From: Prionace glauca
Lineage: Eukaryota > Chordata > Chondrichthyes > Carcharhiniformes > Carcharhinidae
DNA: 64,000 nucleotides
Assembly (NCBI GenBank): GCA_037974335.1
Contig: CM075760.1
Span: forward strand, 41,420,103 to 41,484,102
Direction of reading: 5' to 3'
Shown: positions 30,560 through 42,730 of the stretch, piece by piece
Numbering within the stretch: position 1 is the stretch's first letter
How the letters are laid out: every line of letters starts with the position of its first letter
Position numbers and translations under genes: made by a program
The notes under the pieces: generated by a model
Seen by the model: only the letters and a program-made list of their open reading frames with translations
Told to the model about the DNA's origin: nothing
The model's database searches: none

Positions 30560-30965
30560 GCAGATATTCTGAACAAGGATGTCAATGACCACAATTCTAT
30601 TTCTGCAAAACTTTGTTCCAGAACTGCAGCGTGACAGCACCGTGTACAATTCTATACAAGTCTCTTCAGTTACGTTGATCCTGCAACATTGCTGTAATGT
30701 GTTGGTCATTCCCTTTCTCCTATGAATGTGCAGGTAATATGAATCCATGTGTCTTATTGCACGGAGGAATTCAATGGGACGGAAGGGAACTGACAAACAG
30801 AAGCCCAAGGATCCAATATTTATTCTCAATCATCAATAACACCGTTCCCAGCTGCAACTCCATCCTAATATTGTGATCCATTTCCCTCAGCGTCTGTCCC
30901 AAGATTTAATATTACCCTTCTTTTGTCCTCATTTTGAAGTGAAATTCACTTCAATGCCCAACATA
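30560..30965. repeat. Duplicated tRNA-Asn flank (matches 10390-10780)
   Basis: This has the same order of landmarks as 10390-10780, with scattered changes. No tRNA-Gly follows here. Confidence 0.8.
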
Positions 30966-32806
30966 AATTGAATTGCAAACCTGAAGGTTGACCTTGGGGA
31001 ACAAGTCTCTGGGTAAAACAGATGCCCATTTCTAGATTCACAGCACTCAGCATTTCACGCAAATGAAATAATTTAACACTGAAAAGTTTTGGAAACTTGG
31101 TGTGAATATTGACTGTGATTCACTCAGGTATCGGGTAAATGCTGCTCGATGGTTCAGTGAGAGGGATATAATCTATGTACGTTTTGCTCAGCTTGTGTTC
31201 GGTGTACTGGGAGGCTTCAACCGGGTTGAATTTTGTGTCCCAGGGATATGCAGTAATCCACTGATTGAAGCTGCAGTCGCGGGGAACGTAGACAGGAAAA
31301 CAGAATTAAATGGTTTTATTTGTCCGGGATTCCTTTTTTTCAATATTCCACTTCCTCCTTCTTTGGCCATTAGTTTATTTTTCTAATGTATTTTTCTAAT
31401 GTAATTTCCAAAGGATAGCCACTGTTAAGTTCTGGACACTAAGCAACTGATCTCCGCAATTATCATTACAGCTTTTCTTCCTTTACTTTCCTTGAACAGG
31501 CTGTGTCAGAAAGCAAGACTGATACAGCTGCTGCTTGGGAGCTCAAAAGAGACTGGAGTCTACGCTGGAGATGTCTATGCAAGCGTGTCAGGTAATTGTT
31601 CCATCCAATGTTGGTGAGTGTTTATCACAGATGGATATGAATAGTGAGTCGATGAACAGAATTTTCTGATCGATTGCCCTGGACTGTAAAACAGTGCTGT
31701 AATAAATGGGGAACGGCATGCCATGACATAGATAGAGGCACGTGATAAGTCAACGTACATGAGAAACTGCTCAGTTTTGATTCATCATTGAGTACAGGCA
31801 GACACTTAGCTTATGCATCAAGAGGAAGCTCGCTGATTTGTGCAGGTACATTGTGCAGCATTTCTTGTCATTCAGCCATCTAAGCTTTACAATTTCATAA
31901 CTTTTCTTGTCCCTAATTAAACATCTCATCCGAAATCCGGCACCTCTCACATTTCATCATTCCCCTCGGTTTGCACTGGCGCGTCTGAATACATCGTGAG
32001 ACTGGGATTGTGAAAACATCTGCTTCACAGGCGATAGAGCGAAGAACTGAACCTCCCCTGGCAAATGGTGTTTGTAGAATAATACTTGTACTGTTAATTT
32101 GTACTGTAACTGAACTGGAGAAAATAGTACACATTGCACAGAACCATCATTTTAACATCGTTCTTCAGAGTAAAGAATTAAGAAAAACTACTCTGACAGA
32201 TGAGGAAACCGAGAATCAGTGCGGATCTGCTGGACTTCCTAGAGATGAATGAGATTTAGGCGCCAGAATGTTTCATACACAGAGTAAAAAAGGGATCAAG
32301 TATAACTAACAGATCATTTTAAATCTCTTCCCTTTAAAGATACTTGTTTTTGTTTAAAAGCTGACTGTGGTCAATCTCAAATAAGTACCATGGGATGTGT
32401 ATTACCCAGTGACTCGATTCCTTTTGTTGGTCAGTCATGTTTGCAATTCAATGTTGTATACTTCAGAGATATTTCATTCAGAATGTGGAGATATGTAATG
32501 AATAAAAATATATTACATTAAACATTGAGCAGCAAACAAGTACTGGGCAGAACTGATTGAAATTATTCAAAGGAAGATGAGAATGATGCATTAGTGATTG
32601 AGCAGAAATCATTGCTCCTTAAATATTTACTGGGCTACCGCTTTTGAATGTTGACGTTAATGATAAGTTGAGAAATCAGGTTGAAAGAAACGTTTTTTAT
32701 CTTGTGTTAAGTGACATGGGCTCTCACTGTAACCATTAGGACCTGCAGCAACAGCGTGGAGTTGGACATTGTGGTCAGACCAATTGGTGGCGTTACATTG
32801 CAAGCT
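30966..32806. other. No gene recognised
   Basis: I see neither V exons, RNA genes nor named repeats in this 1.8 kb. Short open frames have no supporting features. Confidence 0.35.
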
Positions 32807-32879
32807 GTTTCTGTAGTGTAGTGGTTATCACATTCGCCTAACACGCGAAAGGTCCCTGGTTCGAAACTAGGCGGAAACA
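32807..32879 (+). tRNA. tRNA-Val (AAC)
   Basis: This 73-nt plus-strand cloverleaf has anticodon AAC. The acceptor stem GTTTCTG/CGGAAAC pairs with one G:T, and the B box is GGTTCGAAACT. Downstream, an inverted copy of the tRNA-Val repeat flank runs to about 33115. It is an isolated tRNA gene inside the V cluster. Confidence 0.93.
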
Positions 32880-33602
32880 TTATCTTATTTATTATGAGGT
32901 AGTTTTGCATGGTTTCAGTTTTTGCTGCACATATTCCGAATCTCGATGTTACAGCCATATTATCTTTGCTCTGACCTCGGCCACAAGTGCTCTCAGCTAA
33001 ATCATAAATGTTGTATTTTAAGAAGCAATGAGGAAATAAATGTGTGTATTTGGACACCGTGCACAAACCAGCAGTCCACAACAGAACTTAATGGATTTAT
33101 AAATGCAGACTAGCATAGTTAATTTCAATGTAAATATTGAAAAGAAATGCTGAGAAAACCAAAAGAAATCATCTGGCATTGAGTCTTTCGAAAGCATGTG
33201 TCTTTGTGCTTGGGATTTTAAACTGAAGAAAGCAGGCTGCAGAAAACAACTTTGTAACATTTGTGTCCAAAGCAGCAGCCGGAGTCCCAGCAGGAAATAT
33301 TTAATCCTGTCGCTGAAAGAACATTAGCTAACCCAGGCTCCTAATTTCAAACTGATATAATTATCTTGTGGGACTGCGTCATTGCCGGCAAATGATGGCA
33401 GGAGGAAGAGATTTTGACCAATTCAATCCAGTGTGTGTGTTTAAACTGCACCGGGTTTGACATTGTAAAGGGAGAGAGAGGGTTGGCCTCGGCAGCGGCC
33501 GTGCCGATATTCAGAATCTGTGTTTGGGATGATTTTTGATGGTAAGGATGATTTCCACAGTGTTCCATTCAAACTAAAGTGTTACTTTTTTGTTAATGTC
33601 CA

Positions 33603-33977
33603 GTCTTGTCTTGTTCCTGAACACAGTGCAGATCAAAGTGCTGGAGATTTAGTTACTCAGTCCCGGCCATCAGTGAGCGTGAAAGAAAGTGAAGCCGTGA
33701 CTATAAAGTGGATCTATAGCATTACAGAAGAAAGGTAGTTATGTATATTGGTGCCTGCAGCAACCAGCGAAAGAGGCCCAGTTTGTTGTGTGGAGTTGGC
33801 CTTGAGATGTTCTGGAATGGAAAGGCTCGGCGTTAGGAAACCGTTTTGCTTCAGACCTCCAGCTGACAGACTCCACCACAATGTTACCCATCATGGGCCT
33901 GCAGCCGACCAACGCCGCTGTTTATTACTGCGCCACGGGACTCACAATAATAGAAAATAATACTAAGTATTGTTTAC
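33603..33977 (+). pseudogene. TCR V pseudogene 7, RSS nonamer hit by CR1
   Basis: After an acceptor-like TTTTGTTAATGTCCAG the sequence encodes SAGDLVTQSRPSVSVKESEA, then VTIKWIYS, where the first Cys is Trp. Frame changes follow in FR2 and FR3 before TNAAVYYCATGL. A CACAATA heptamer-like motif is followed by 23 bp, and then the expected nonamer position reads TTTACATAA, exactly where the tail of a minus-strand CR1 begins. The coding frame and RSS are both broken. Confidence 0.82.
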
Positions 33978-35200
33978 ATAAGAACATAAGAAATAGGAGC
34001 AGGAGTAGGCCATCTGGCCCTTCGAGCCTGCCCCGCCATTCAATAAGATCATGGCTGATCTGTCGTGACTCAGCTCCACCTTCCCGCCCTCTCCCCATAA
34101 CCCTTAATCCCTTCTCTTATCAAAAACCCATCAACCCGTTTCTTAAAAATATTTAGCGAGGCAGCCTCCACCACTTCAACGGGCAGAGAATTCCAGAGAT
34201 TCACCACCCTTTGAGTGAAGAAGTTCCTCCTCAACTCTGTTCTAAACCGCCCCCCCTTTATCTTGAGGCTGTGCCCCCTAGTCCTACTGTCTTTTTTGAG
34301 CGGGAAGAGTCTCCCCACCTCTATCCTATCCATCCCATTCATCATCTTATACGTCTCAATGAGTTCTCCCCTCATTCTTCTAAACTCTAACAAGTACAAA
34401 CCTAGTTTATTCAGCCTCTCCTCATAGCTCAATCCCCTCAACTCCGGTATCAGCCGAGTAAACCTCCTCTGCACTCCCTCCAGGGCCAAATTATCCTTGC
34501 GCAGGTGCGGCGCCCAAAACTGCACACAGTACTCCAGCTGCAGCCTCACCAATGCCCTATACAGCTGCAGCAAGACCTCCCTACTTTTATATTCAATCCC
34601 CTTCGCTATGAAGGCCAGCATCTCATTTGCCTTCCTGACCAAATGCTGCACCTGCAAGCTGGATTTTTGCGACTCATGCACAAGGACCCCGAGGTCCCTC
34701 TGCACCGTCGCCTGCTGCAGTTTTTCGCCCCGTAAGTAATAGTCCTTCCTACCATTCCTCCTACCAAAGTGGACCACCTCACACTTGCCAACATTAAATT
34801 CCATTTGCCATTTCCTGGCCCATTCGCCCAGCCTATCTAGATCCTTCTGCAGACTCTCCACACCCTCCGCACAATTTGCCTTTCCCCCAATCTTGGTGTC
34901 ATCAGCAAATTTCGACACCCTGCACTCGGTTCCCTCCTCCAGATCATCTATATAAATGGTAAATAGCGGAGGCCCCAGCACCGACCCCTGGGGCACCCCA
35001 CTAGTCACCAACCGCCAATCCGAATAGCATCCATTGACCCCACTCTCTGCCTCCTATTTGACAACCAATCCTCTATCCATGCTAACACCCTACCCCCAAC
35101 TCCATGTCCCCTGACCTTCTGCAATAACCTCTTGTGAGGTACCTTGTCAAACGCCTTCTGAAAATCCAGAAAGACCACATCCACCGGCTCTCCTCTATCC
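33976..35200 (-). mobile_element. CR1 LINE, 5'-truncated, inserted at a V RSS
   Basis: The minus-strand frame (35011-34070) encodes TSGVPQGSVLGPPLF, FADDTKIGG, LEYCVQFWAPHLRKDN and the complete C-terminus. Upstream it continues in another frame with DVVFLDFQKAFDKVPHKRL. The tail is at 33976-34000. It is the youngest-looking copy apart from the one at 28505, and shares its truncation point. Confidence 0.94.
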
Positions 35201-35747
35201 ACTGGGTGATTGTTTGGGTGATTGTTCAGTGGAAAACTGAAAAAGATGTTTCCAGGCCCGCAAGTCGCATTATTTTCTCTTGCTACCAACAATGACAGAC
35301 AGAGAAAGACGGCCGAGTCCATCCAGCCTGTTCGCAACAAATATGAAATAAATCTGAAGTGTGGTCGCTATTTTAATGTACGGAAGAGCCGTCGTGAACA
35401 GAGCAAGATTCCGCGTAACGTGATCATCTGCTGTAGCTTGTCGACGGAGGTGTAAATGTCTTGGAGAATTGGGTTGTTTTAGACCCCAGTGCAGTGAAGT
35501 GTTTAAGATCCTCCAGAAAGGCCAGGCGAATCCTCTCTTTATACTTTATCTGAGCAATTCACTGCGGAGACGCTCGAACTCTATTACGACTGGCAGTGTA
35601 AGTGGCACCTGGAATGTCTCTGGAGGGAGACCGGAACCCACAGTTTCCTGAATTAGACGCGATAGAATTCAGAAATGTAACAGTTAACACAGAACCGCAG
35701 ATAGAACTTGAACTGGCGACACCATCTGCGCCAGTTCTGTTTGATAA

Positions 35748-35786
35748 GGTTTTTGTACAGCGATAGATGAGTTTTAAATCTCTGTG
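35748..35786 (-). other. 23-RSS of V gene 8
   Basis: Heptamer CACAGAG (35780-35786), 23-bp spacer, nonamer ACAAAAACC (35748-35756). A small inverted repeat (GAACTGGCG with a 10-nt loop) follows at 35710-35737. Confidence 0.95.
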
Positions 35787-36237
35787 TCGCTCAACGCACA
35801 GAAATAGACAGCGGTATCTTGGAATTCTGCTCGAGTAAGCGTTAAAGGAAATTTATTTTCTGCATTTGTCTGATCGGCCTCGAATTTTCCCTTGGCAAAA
35901 TCTGCGTCTCTTCTGTTGCTGTTATCTCGGTACAAAATAAAATGCGGAGCCTGGTCCGTGTGCTGACTGTACCAGTAAAGATCGGGATTGCTGTAACTTG
36001 TCGTGTAGCTGCAGTCCATTCTCACTCTATCTCCTTCAGTAATATACAGTTCAGTCTGAGGTTGCCACACAGAATCTGCTTGAATCAGCCCTGAATAAAA
36101 CACAAGGAAAGGTTTAACACAACACTGAGCTGCGGGTCCGTTAACATCACAATAGTGCCAGCAGATAAGAAGTTATGGTGTTACTTACCGAACACCAGCC
36201 ACAATATAACCAGATGACAAAAACAGAAGAGCCCCAT
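35787..36237 (-). CDS. TCR V gene 8 (TRAV/TRDV type), intact
   Basis: The leader exon at 36189-36237 encodes MGLFCFCHLVILWLVF and ends at GTAAGT in phase 1. The intron is 36188-36091, with acceptor TTTTATTCAG. The V exon at 35787-36090 encodes GLIQADSVWQPQTELYITEG, first Cys in RMDCSYTT, LYWYSQHTD (Ser where most V domains have Arg), and QDTAVYFCALSD. The frame is open. Upstream, a CRE-like CTGACCGCGTCAC (about 36468) and a GC box GGGCGGGGC (about 36487) lie 230-260 bp before the ATG. Confidence 0.93.
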
Positions 36238-36929
36238 TATTTCTTGGCCAGTAATTCCCTTGAGTCGCATGTGTGGAGATTTGGATATATTTACTATTGT
36301 AATCCTTTAAATTAAGTGACTGTTGTACAGAAAGCTAAACAGACGGCGAGTAAGTGTCTCGGGAAATCGTTTACCAATATAAAGCAGCAATGCGATAACT
36401 GGGTAGCAGCATGGTAGTAAGAGTGCTCACTGGTCATATACAGTCTCTCCAGCTCCTGTTACACCATCTGACCGCGTCACCGCCCTGGGCGGGGCTTGTG
36501 TTTGGAATTCAGCCCCGCCCCTTCCCTCCTCACGCCTCTTGTTCAGAAAATACAACATTTGGCCATGTAATCTGTCATTGAACATGATTATAGATGCAAA
36601 GAAATGAAAATAGTGAATGAGAGAAACTGGCAGAGGGGCAACAGGCTGAAAAAGTGGAAAAGTGTGTTAGGAAACAAGACGCAAATGAAAAGGAAAGGAT
36701 GAATTGTGCAAATCGAGGAAGAAATAATGTGCTGATTCTCATAAGGTTTCATATATTTTTGCTTTGTTCTATCTCCTTTCTAGTTAACGGTGATTATGGC
36801 AAGACCACTATTCATTGCCCATCGCTTCGGGGCTTAAAAAAAGGCGGCATTGACAAGTTGGGCTGAAGGTCCTGTTTCTATGCTGTAAATCTCTATCACT
36901 CAATGCTGCCGGAATTGAAGGCGTGTTCC

Positions 36930-37025
36930 TGGCTTTGAGACAGCAGTGCTAAACATTGTGCCACCATGCCGCCTGGAGGCTTTGGAGAGAGTGCAGAAAA
37001 GATTTACCAAGATGTTGCCTGTTGT
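36930..37025. mobile_element. SINE fragment (minus) next to CR1 fragment (plus)
   Basis: 36930-36972 is the reverse complement of a SINE 5' end (GGCGGCATGGTGGCACAATG). 36973-37022 encodes the CR1 motif LERVQKRFTKMLP. Both are short remnants. Confidence 0.65.
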
Positions 37026-37129
37026 AAGAGATAATTTCTCCGAAGGGGGTTATTAGAAAACATAATACTTAAAATTTTCTGCACTGAAATGCCGAAGCAA
37101 GGGACTGAAATGATATTTCTTAGACATAG

Positions 37130-37733
37130 AACATAAGAACATAAGAAATAGGAGCAGGAGTAGGCCATCTGGCCCTTCGAGCCTGTCCCGCCATTCAATA
37201 AGATCATGGCTAATCTGTCGTGACTCAGCTCCACCTTCCCGCCCTCTCCCCATAACCCTTAATCCCTTCTCTTATCAAAAACCCATCAACCCGTTTCTTA
37301 AAAATATTTAGCGAGGCAGCCTCCACCACTTCAACGGGCAGAGAATTCCAGAGATTCACCACCCTTTGAGTGAAGAAGTTCCTCCTCAACTCTGTTCTAA
37401 ACCGCCCCCCCCTTTATCTTGAGGCTGTGCCCCCTAGTCCTACTGTCTTTTTTGAGCGGGAACAGTCTCTCCACCTCTATCCTATCCATCCTATTCATCA
37501 TCTTATACGTCTCAATGAGATCTCCCCTCAATCTTCTAAACTCTAACGAGTACAAGCCTAGTTTATTCAGCCTCTCCTCATAGCTCAATCCCCTCAACTC
37601 TGGTATCAGCTGAGTAAACCTCCTCTGCACTCCCTCCAGGGCCAAAATATCCTTGCGCAGGTGCGGCGCCCAAAACTGCACACAGTACTCCAGCTGCGGC
37701 CTCACCAATGCCCTATACAGCTGTAGCAAGAAC
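37130..37733 (-). mobile_element. CR1 LINE, 3' 600 bp
   Basis: The minus strand encodes LYRALVRPQLEYCVQFWAPH to KKDSRTRGHSLKIKG and, after a frame change at the C-run near 37403-37412, the C-terminus and tail. The 5' end stops at about 37733, before a C-rich tract at 37790-37805. Confidence 0.92.
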
Positions 37734-37934
37734 CATATAATACCTACAATTCAGAAAAGAAGGTCATCTGGCTCACCGATTCTGCATTCCACCCCCCCCC
37801 CCCAACCACGCCGCCCCCCTCCCCTAGGCCCTCCCCTCTTCCCTACCCCCGTTAACCCCACACATTTACCATGGCTATTCCACATATTCAAAGGAGAGAA
37901 GCGGGCAATTTTGCATGACCAATCCATCTAATAC

Positions 37935-39900
37935 GATTTGTTGTAATATAAACGAGGGACAGACTCTGTGCAGTAATACAGAGTCAGGGCCGAGTGCACC
38001 AATTATTGATACAGCGCCTGGACTAATATGAATGCAGCCTGGGCCCAGTTCAGTCATTACAGAGAGCGGGTGTTGCGTATCACTAACCAGCGTGGTGTTT
38101 TCTCGTGTGAACAGAGACATTTAATACGCAGTTTTAACAATGACAAGGTCTATTCTAATATAATCAGAGACAATGTGCACTGTAATTTAAACTGAGACAG
38201 ATTCTAATGTAATGCAACTCACATCGGCGCTGTGAGAATATAGGGACATGATCTAGTGTGATATAAAGAGAGATGTGGCCCAGTGGAATCAAAAGTGAGG
38301 CAATGCAGAGTGAAGCAATAATTGCGAAAGGAATTAAATGTGAAGTAAAGAGCGGTATGTTTCGGCGCAGTAATAAAGGAAGCAGCATCTAGCGCAATTA
38401 AATTGTCACCGGGCCTAGCGTAATTTTGTCTGATTCTGGGCATTGTATAATATAAACTGAGACAAAACTGATGCAGTAATTTCAAACCAATGTTTTATAA
38501 GCTTTGACAGGGGCAAGTGCAGCAATAAGAACATAAGAACATAAGAAATAGGAGCAGGAGTAGGCCATCTAGCCCTTCGAGCCTGCCCCGCCATTCAATA
38601 AGATTATGGCTGATCTGTCGTGGCTCAGTTATACATTCCCGCCCTCTCCCCATAACCCTTAATCCCTTCTCTTATCAAAAACCCATCAACCCGTTTCTTA
38701 AAAATATTTAGCGAGGCACCTCCACCACTTCAACGGGCAGAGAATTCCAGAGATTCACCACCCTTTGAGTGAAGAAGTTTCTCCTCAACTCCGTTCTAAA
38801 CCGCCTCCCCTTTACCTTGAGGCTGTGCCCCCTAGTCCTACTGTCTTTTTTGAGCGGGAAGAGTCTCTCCACCTCTATCCTGTCCATCCCATTCATCGTC
38901 TTATACGTCTCAATGAGATCTCCCCTCATTCTTCTAAACTCTAACGAGTACAAGCCTAGTTTATTCAGCCTCTCCTCATACTCAATCCCCTCAACTCCGA
39001 TATCAGCCTAGTAAACCTCCTCTGCACTCTCTTCAGGGCCAAAATATCCTTGCGCAGGTGCGGCGCCCAAAACTGCACACAGTACTCCAGCTGCGGCCTC
39101 ACCAATGCCCTATACAGCCGCAGCAAGACCTCCCTACTTTTATATTCAATCCCCCTCGCTATGAAGGCCAGCATCCCATTCGCCTTCCTGACCACCTGCT
39201 GCACCTGCAAGCTGGGTTTTTGCGACTCATGCACAAGGACCCCGAGGTCCCTCTGCACCGTCGCCTGCTGCAGTTTTTCGCCACGTAAGTAATAGTCCTT
39301 CCTACCGTTCCTCCTACCAAAGTGGACAACCTCACACTTGCCAACATTAAATTCCATTTGCCATTTCCTGGCCCATTCGCCCAGCCTATCTAGATCCTTC
39401 TGCAGACTCTCCACGCTCTCCTCACAATTTGCCTTTCCCCCAATATTGGTGTCATCAGCAAATTTCGACACCCTGCACTCGGTTCCCTCCTCCAGATCAT
39501 CTATATAAATGGTAGTAAATGAAACATGAAATAGAACAATAATGAGAGACAGTTTATATTCGGTATAAACAAGGAAGTGGACTGGTCAGCAGTTATTGAG
39601 ATGCTTTCGAAGTTCTAGCAATCTATTAACTGATACAGAGACTCGTGTAATGCAAACAGTAACATGTTCTGGTGCAGTATCAGGAGAGAGAGGGTCTAGT
39701 GAAGTAACAACAGAGATATGGAGTATCATGACATTAGCCGAGAATTAATTCCGTGTTGTCATAACTGCCAGAATGTACTGTGTAATATCAAATGAGGCTT
39801 GGTACGATATAGTAATAACCGGGACTTTGCTGAGTGCAGAATCATTGTTATGTAATCAGAAATATGATTTTGTGTCATATAAACTGAATCTTGTTTAGGA
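37935..39900 (+). repeat. Degenerate minisatellite array split by a CR1 insertion
   Basis: 37935-38520 and 39520-39900 contain loose repeats of a motif like GAGACA...TCTAGTGTAATATAAACT with a few-tens-of-bases period. The CR1 at 38525-39515 lies between the two halves. The array at 8590-8965 is the same family in the opposite orientation. Confidence 0.5.
38525..39515 (-). mobile_element. CR1 LINE, 5'-truncated, inside the minisatellite
   Basis: On the minus strand it encodes the region from FADDTNIGG (catalytic box with K to N after it) through LEYCVQFWAPHLRKDILAL to RRNFFTQRVVNLWNSLPVEV. At least one frame change lies near 38970. The tail ATAAGAACATAAGAAATAGG is at about 38526. Confidence 0.92.
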
Positions 39901-39904
39901 TGGA

Positions 39905-41600
39905 CAAAGACTGAGTCCATAGTAGCAACAACTGAGGCATCTGTTTCGCGTCGTGCCAAAGAGCACGGTTTCACTGCCATCTCCTGGACATCCTTTGCTA
40001 TTGCAGATGTTGTGAAATGCAGATTTTAGTTGCTGTTTTATGCTCTTTTGTTTGCTCGATACCCAAATGGTAAGGTCAGCATATCTTGGCAATCGCTAAT
40101 GCTCTCAATTCATTGGTTTTGTAGACCATCAGAGAAGGCACACAACCGCCAAGTACGTGTGGGCCTGGAGTCACCCTTGGCCAAATTGGAAAGTGATGGA
40201 ATATTTCCTTTCCTGCAGGGTATTAGAGAATCTGATATATTTCTTGTGAGGGCTGCAATTACGGAAACAAGATTTAAATTCAAAATTGTAACTGCATTTT
40301 AAAACCCACATTCTGTTGCAGTTGGATTTGAAAATATATCTTGAGAAAATTTCCTCCCCTCAGAATTACTGTCCCAGTGATATTACCACTCTGCCACCGT
40401 CTCCCCTTTCAACATTGATAGAGTACTTATAGCAGAGAAGAAGGGAATTTTGAAGCGGAATGCATGTGTTGGCACTCTATGCACATATGTATGCACATTT
40501 TCACACTAATCCCTCAGCGTCCACACCCACTTTCATAGCGTTTTCATCATTTCCATTTGCCCGGGGTGCCTGGGCCCTTGGTTAAGCTGGTTACTTTTCC
40601 AAGACAGCGGGAAGTGTAGACGGAGTCAATAGATGGAACGTTGATTTGCGTGATGAACTGGGCTCCGTTCACAACCTTGATAGTTATCCATAAACAGGAA
40701 CTGTAACATCAAGTCAGTGATGTACATGTGAGTCCAGAGCCACAGAAAGCACGTTGACTCTTAGCTTCCCTCCACAATGACCTAGCATGCCACTCGGATC
40801 AAATTCAATTGACGATAGAGATCAAATACTAGTCTTGCCAGCAATGTCCAAATGAAGAATAACAAATAAGTCATTATTAGTTCGCAACAGTAAAATTTGA
40901 GGTACATCACTCAGGAGGACAACAGATATTTATAACTGGTTAAGGATGCTGACTAATAATGGTCTAAGGATGAGAAGCGGTGAACTGTAGTTTCCCTTCA
41001 TTCTCTATCAGTCTGTAATTCCACAGATTTGGGAATCTTCTGCAGAAGCAGGACTACAGATCCCCGGCCCAGCACATTGCTGATGTAACCAATTCCGAAT
41101 AGTGAACATCGGTGGCAACCTCTCAAATAATGTAGGACAGGTAAGGCACATCAGAGGCTGAGCAGTGAAATGAGGCTGCGGGTGTCACTGCCACGGCCAA
41201 TGGCTCCACAAGGTTGTTTCACTCAAATCCAGTTGGGAGCTGCCAGATACATGTGACAACAGCGCCCTCTGACGGTGAGTAAGGGAACTGTACACTGTCC
41301 CGATCGCCAATAAAGTACAAGATCATCAATGCGGAATTTCCAGTGGTCTTCTTCTGAAAGTTGTGTTTCAAACTATTCAGCACTGCAAATAGACGAATGG
41401 AAATACGAGTCAGTTGGAAAAAATGCATTTCCCTTTATTTATGAACCTAATTACAATTTGTTCGTATCTTTTTTATTTTGCATTTTGAAATCTTTATTTC
41501 TCACTTTCTTGCATTTCTCCTTCCTCACATTTGTAATCTTCTGTCCGCTGTACAAAATCGTAAATATATTATTCGCAAACATGATTTTCGCAGCAAGCGA
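39905..41600. other. No gene; two CTCF-like motifs
   Basis: I recognise no gene in this stretch. On the minus strand, CCAGGAGATGGCAGT (39973-39987) and CCGTCAGAGGGCGCT (41261-41275) resemble the CTCF core at about 14 and 13 of 15 positions. Confidence 0.4.
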
Positions 41601-41604
41601 ATCG

Positions 41605-41740
41605 AAAGGTGATATATTTCCAAGTCAAGATGGTGTGTGACCTGGAGGTGAACTTGCAGATGATGATATCGCAATGTGTCTGCTGCCCTGTCCTTCCAGA
41701 TATTAGAGGCTTTGGGATCGGAAGGTTCTGTGAAAGAACG
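41605..41740 (+). repeat. Fragment of a common dispersed repeat
   Basis: GTGATATATTTCCAAGTCA, GATGGTGTGTGACCTGGAGG and TGTCTGCTGCCCTGTCCTTC belong to an abundant non-coding repeat in elasmobranch DNA. The 5' part of the same family appears at 54605 and 62300. Confidence 0.55.
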
Positions 41741-42224
41741 CTTACCCCGTTTTTTAAAAAAACAAATCGATGTAATTGCGGACATCAATTTCCAGAGGAA
41801 GCCTATGGTTCTGCTGGTTAATTATTGTGCTACTCTGAACATTGCTTTTAATATAATAAATACCTAATAAATATTTCTAATTATCAAATCACCTCATGAT
41901 GACTCAGTCCGTGGGCTGAACACACATTCCCATTCTGCTCAAATCCATCAAACAGATATTCCGCTTTCCCCCTACCATTTAGTTCATTTACAATGTGTTG
42001 TTTATCTACTTCCCATATTGGACTCTTCAAATCCGGCAGGATCCAATGGCAGCCCGCAGGACTGCAGGGAATTCTCACCGTTATAGAGGAGCTTTTTAAA
42101 ATTAGAACCCCCAGAAGAAGTACTGGAAAATGTAGTTTCACTTCTCTACCCAATTTTACAGGGAAGACATTCAATTTTACGGGGTCATGGTTCAGTTTGA
42201 TTGCATTCCAATTCGCTACAGTGA

Positions 42225-42350
42225 GATGAACAAATTCACTTTGTTCCTTTCGCCCTCCGCCAGGAGGATTCATTGGAGATAAAGGAGCTGCGAGATCATT
42301 GGCTGACTTGAAGAACGAAGGAGCTTGAAGCCGATTGGGTGTCATCTGAT
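42225..42350 (+). promoter_or_regulatory. Orphan copy of a V-gene 5' flank
   Basis: TTTGTTCCTTTCGCC, GAGATCATTGGCTGA and GGAGCTTGAAGCCGATTGGG then TGTCATCTGATAACG match the upstream region of V gene 12 (48255-48376), and more weakly that of V gene 1. No leader exon or V exon follows, so this is a left-over promoter. Confidence 0.6.
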
Positions 42351-42604
42351 AACGTTGCCATTGATCTCAGATGTAGAGATTATGCAGCGAAAAAAATACT
42401 GTTTTATGTTCTTCCAGTTAATTGAGATGGGCCGAAGGCCACTCAATCTGAGCCAGCAATTCCTGAACGAAACATTGAATGTGTCAAAGTCTGCTGTGGT
42501 TATGAATACTTGGAATGCCCAATAATAATTTCAACACAGATTCACCTCATTTAAAAAGGCTGCAATAATCCAACAGGACCACGCACCACCTCCTGAACCA
42601 GTCG

Positions 42605-42730
42605 CTGATCAGCCATGCTAAACTCTCCCTCAGTGAACCCAAACAGGCGCCGGAATGTGGCGACTAGGGGATTTTCATAGTAACTTCATTGCAGTGTTAA
42701 TATAGGCCTACTTGCTACACTAATAAACAG
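42605..42730 (+). mobile_element. V-SINE-type SINE, 3' end
   Basis: GCCATGCTAAACTCTCCCTC, GGCGCCGGAATGTGGCGACT, GGGATTTTCATAGTAACTTC and ACACTAATAAACAGACTT form the 3' half of the SINE type found in reverse at 14540-14745. The 5' half is absent. Confidence 0.8.

Noticed and set aside
35710-35737. Small inverted repeat (9-bp arms) after the RSS of V gene 8, also a weak CTCF-like match
   Set aside because: Short arms with a 10-nt loop are expected by chance, and the CTCF core match is only about 10 of 15.
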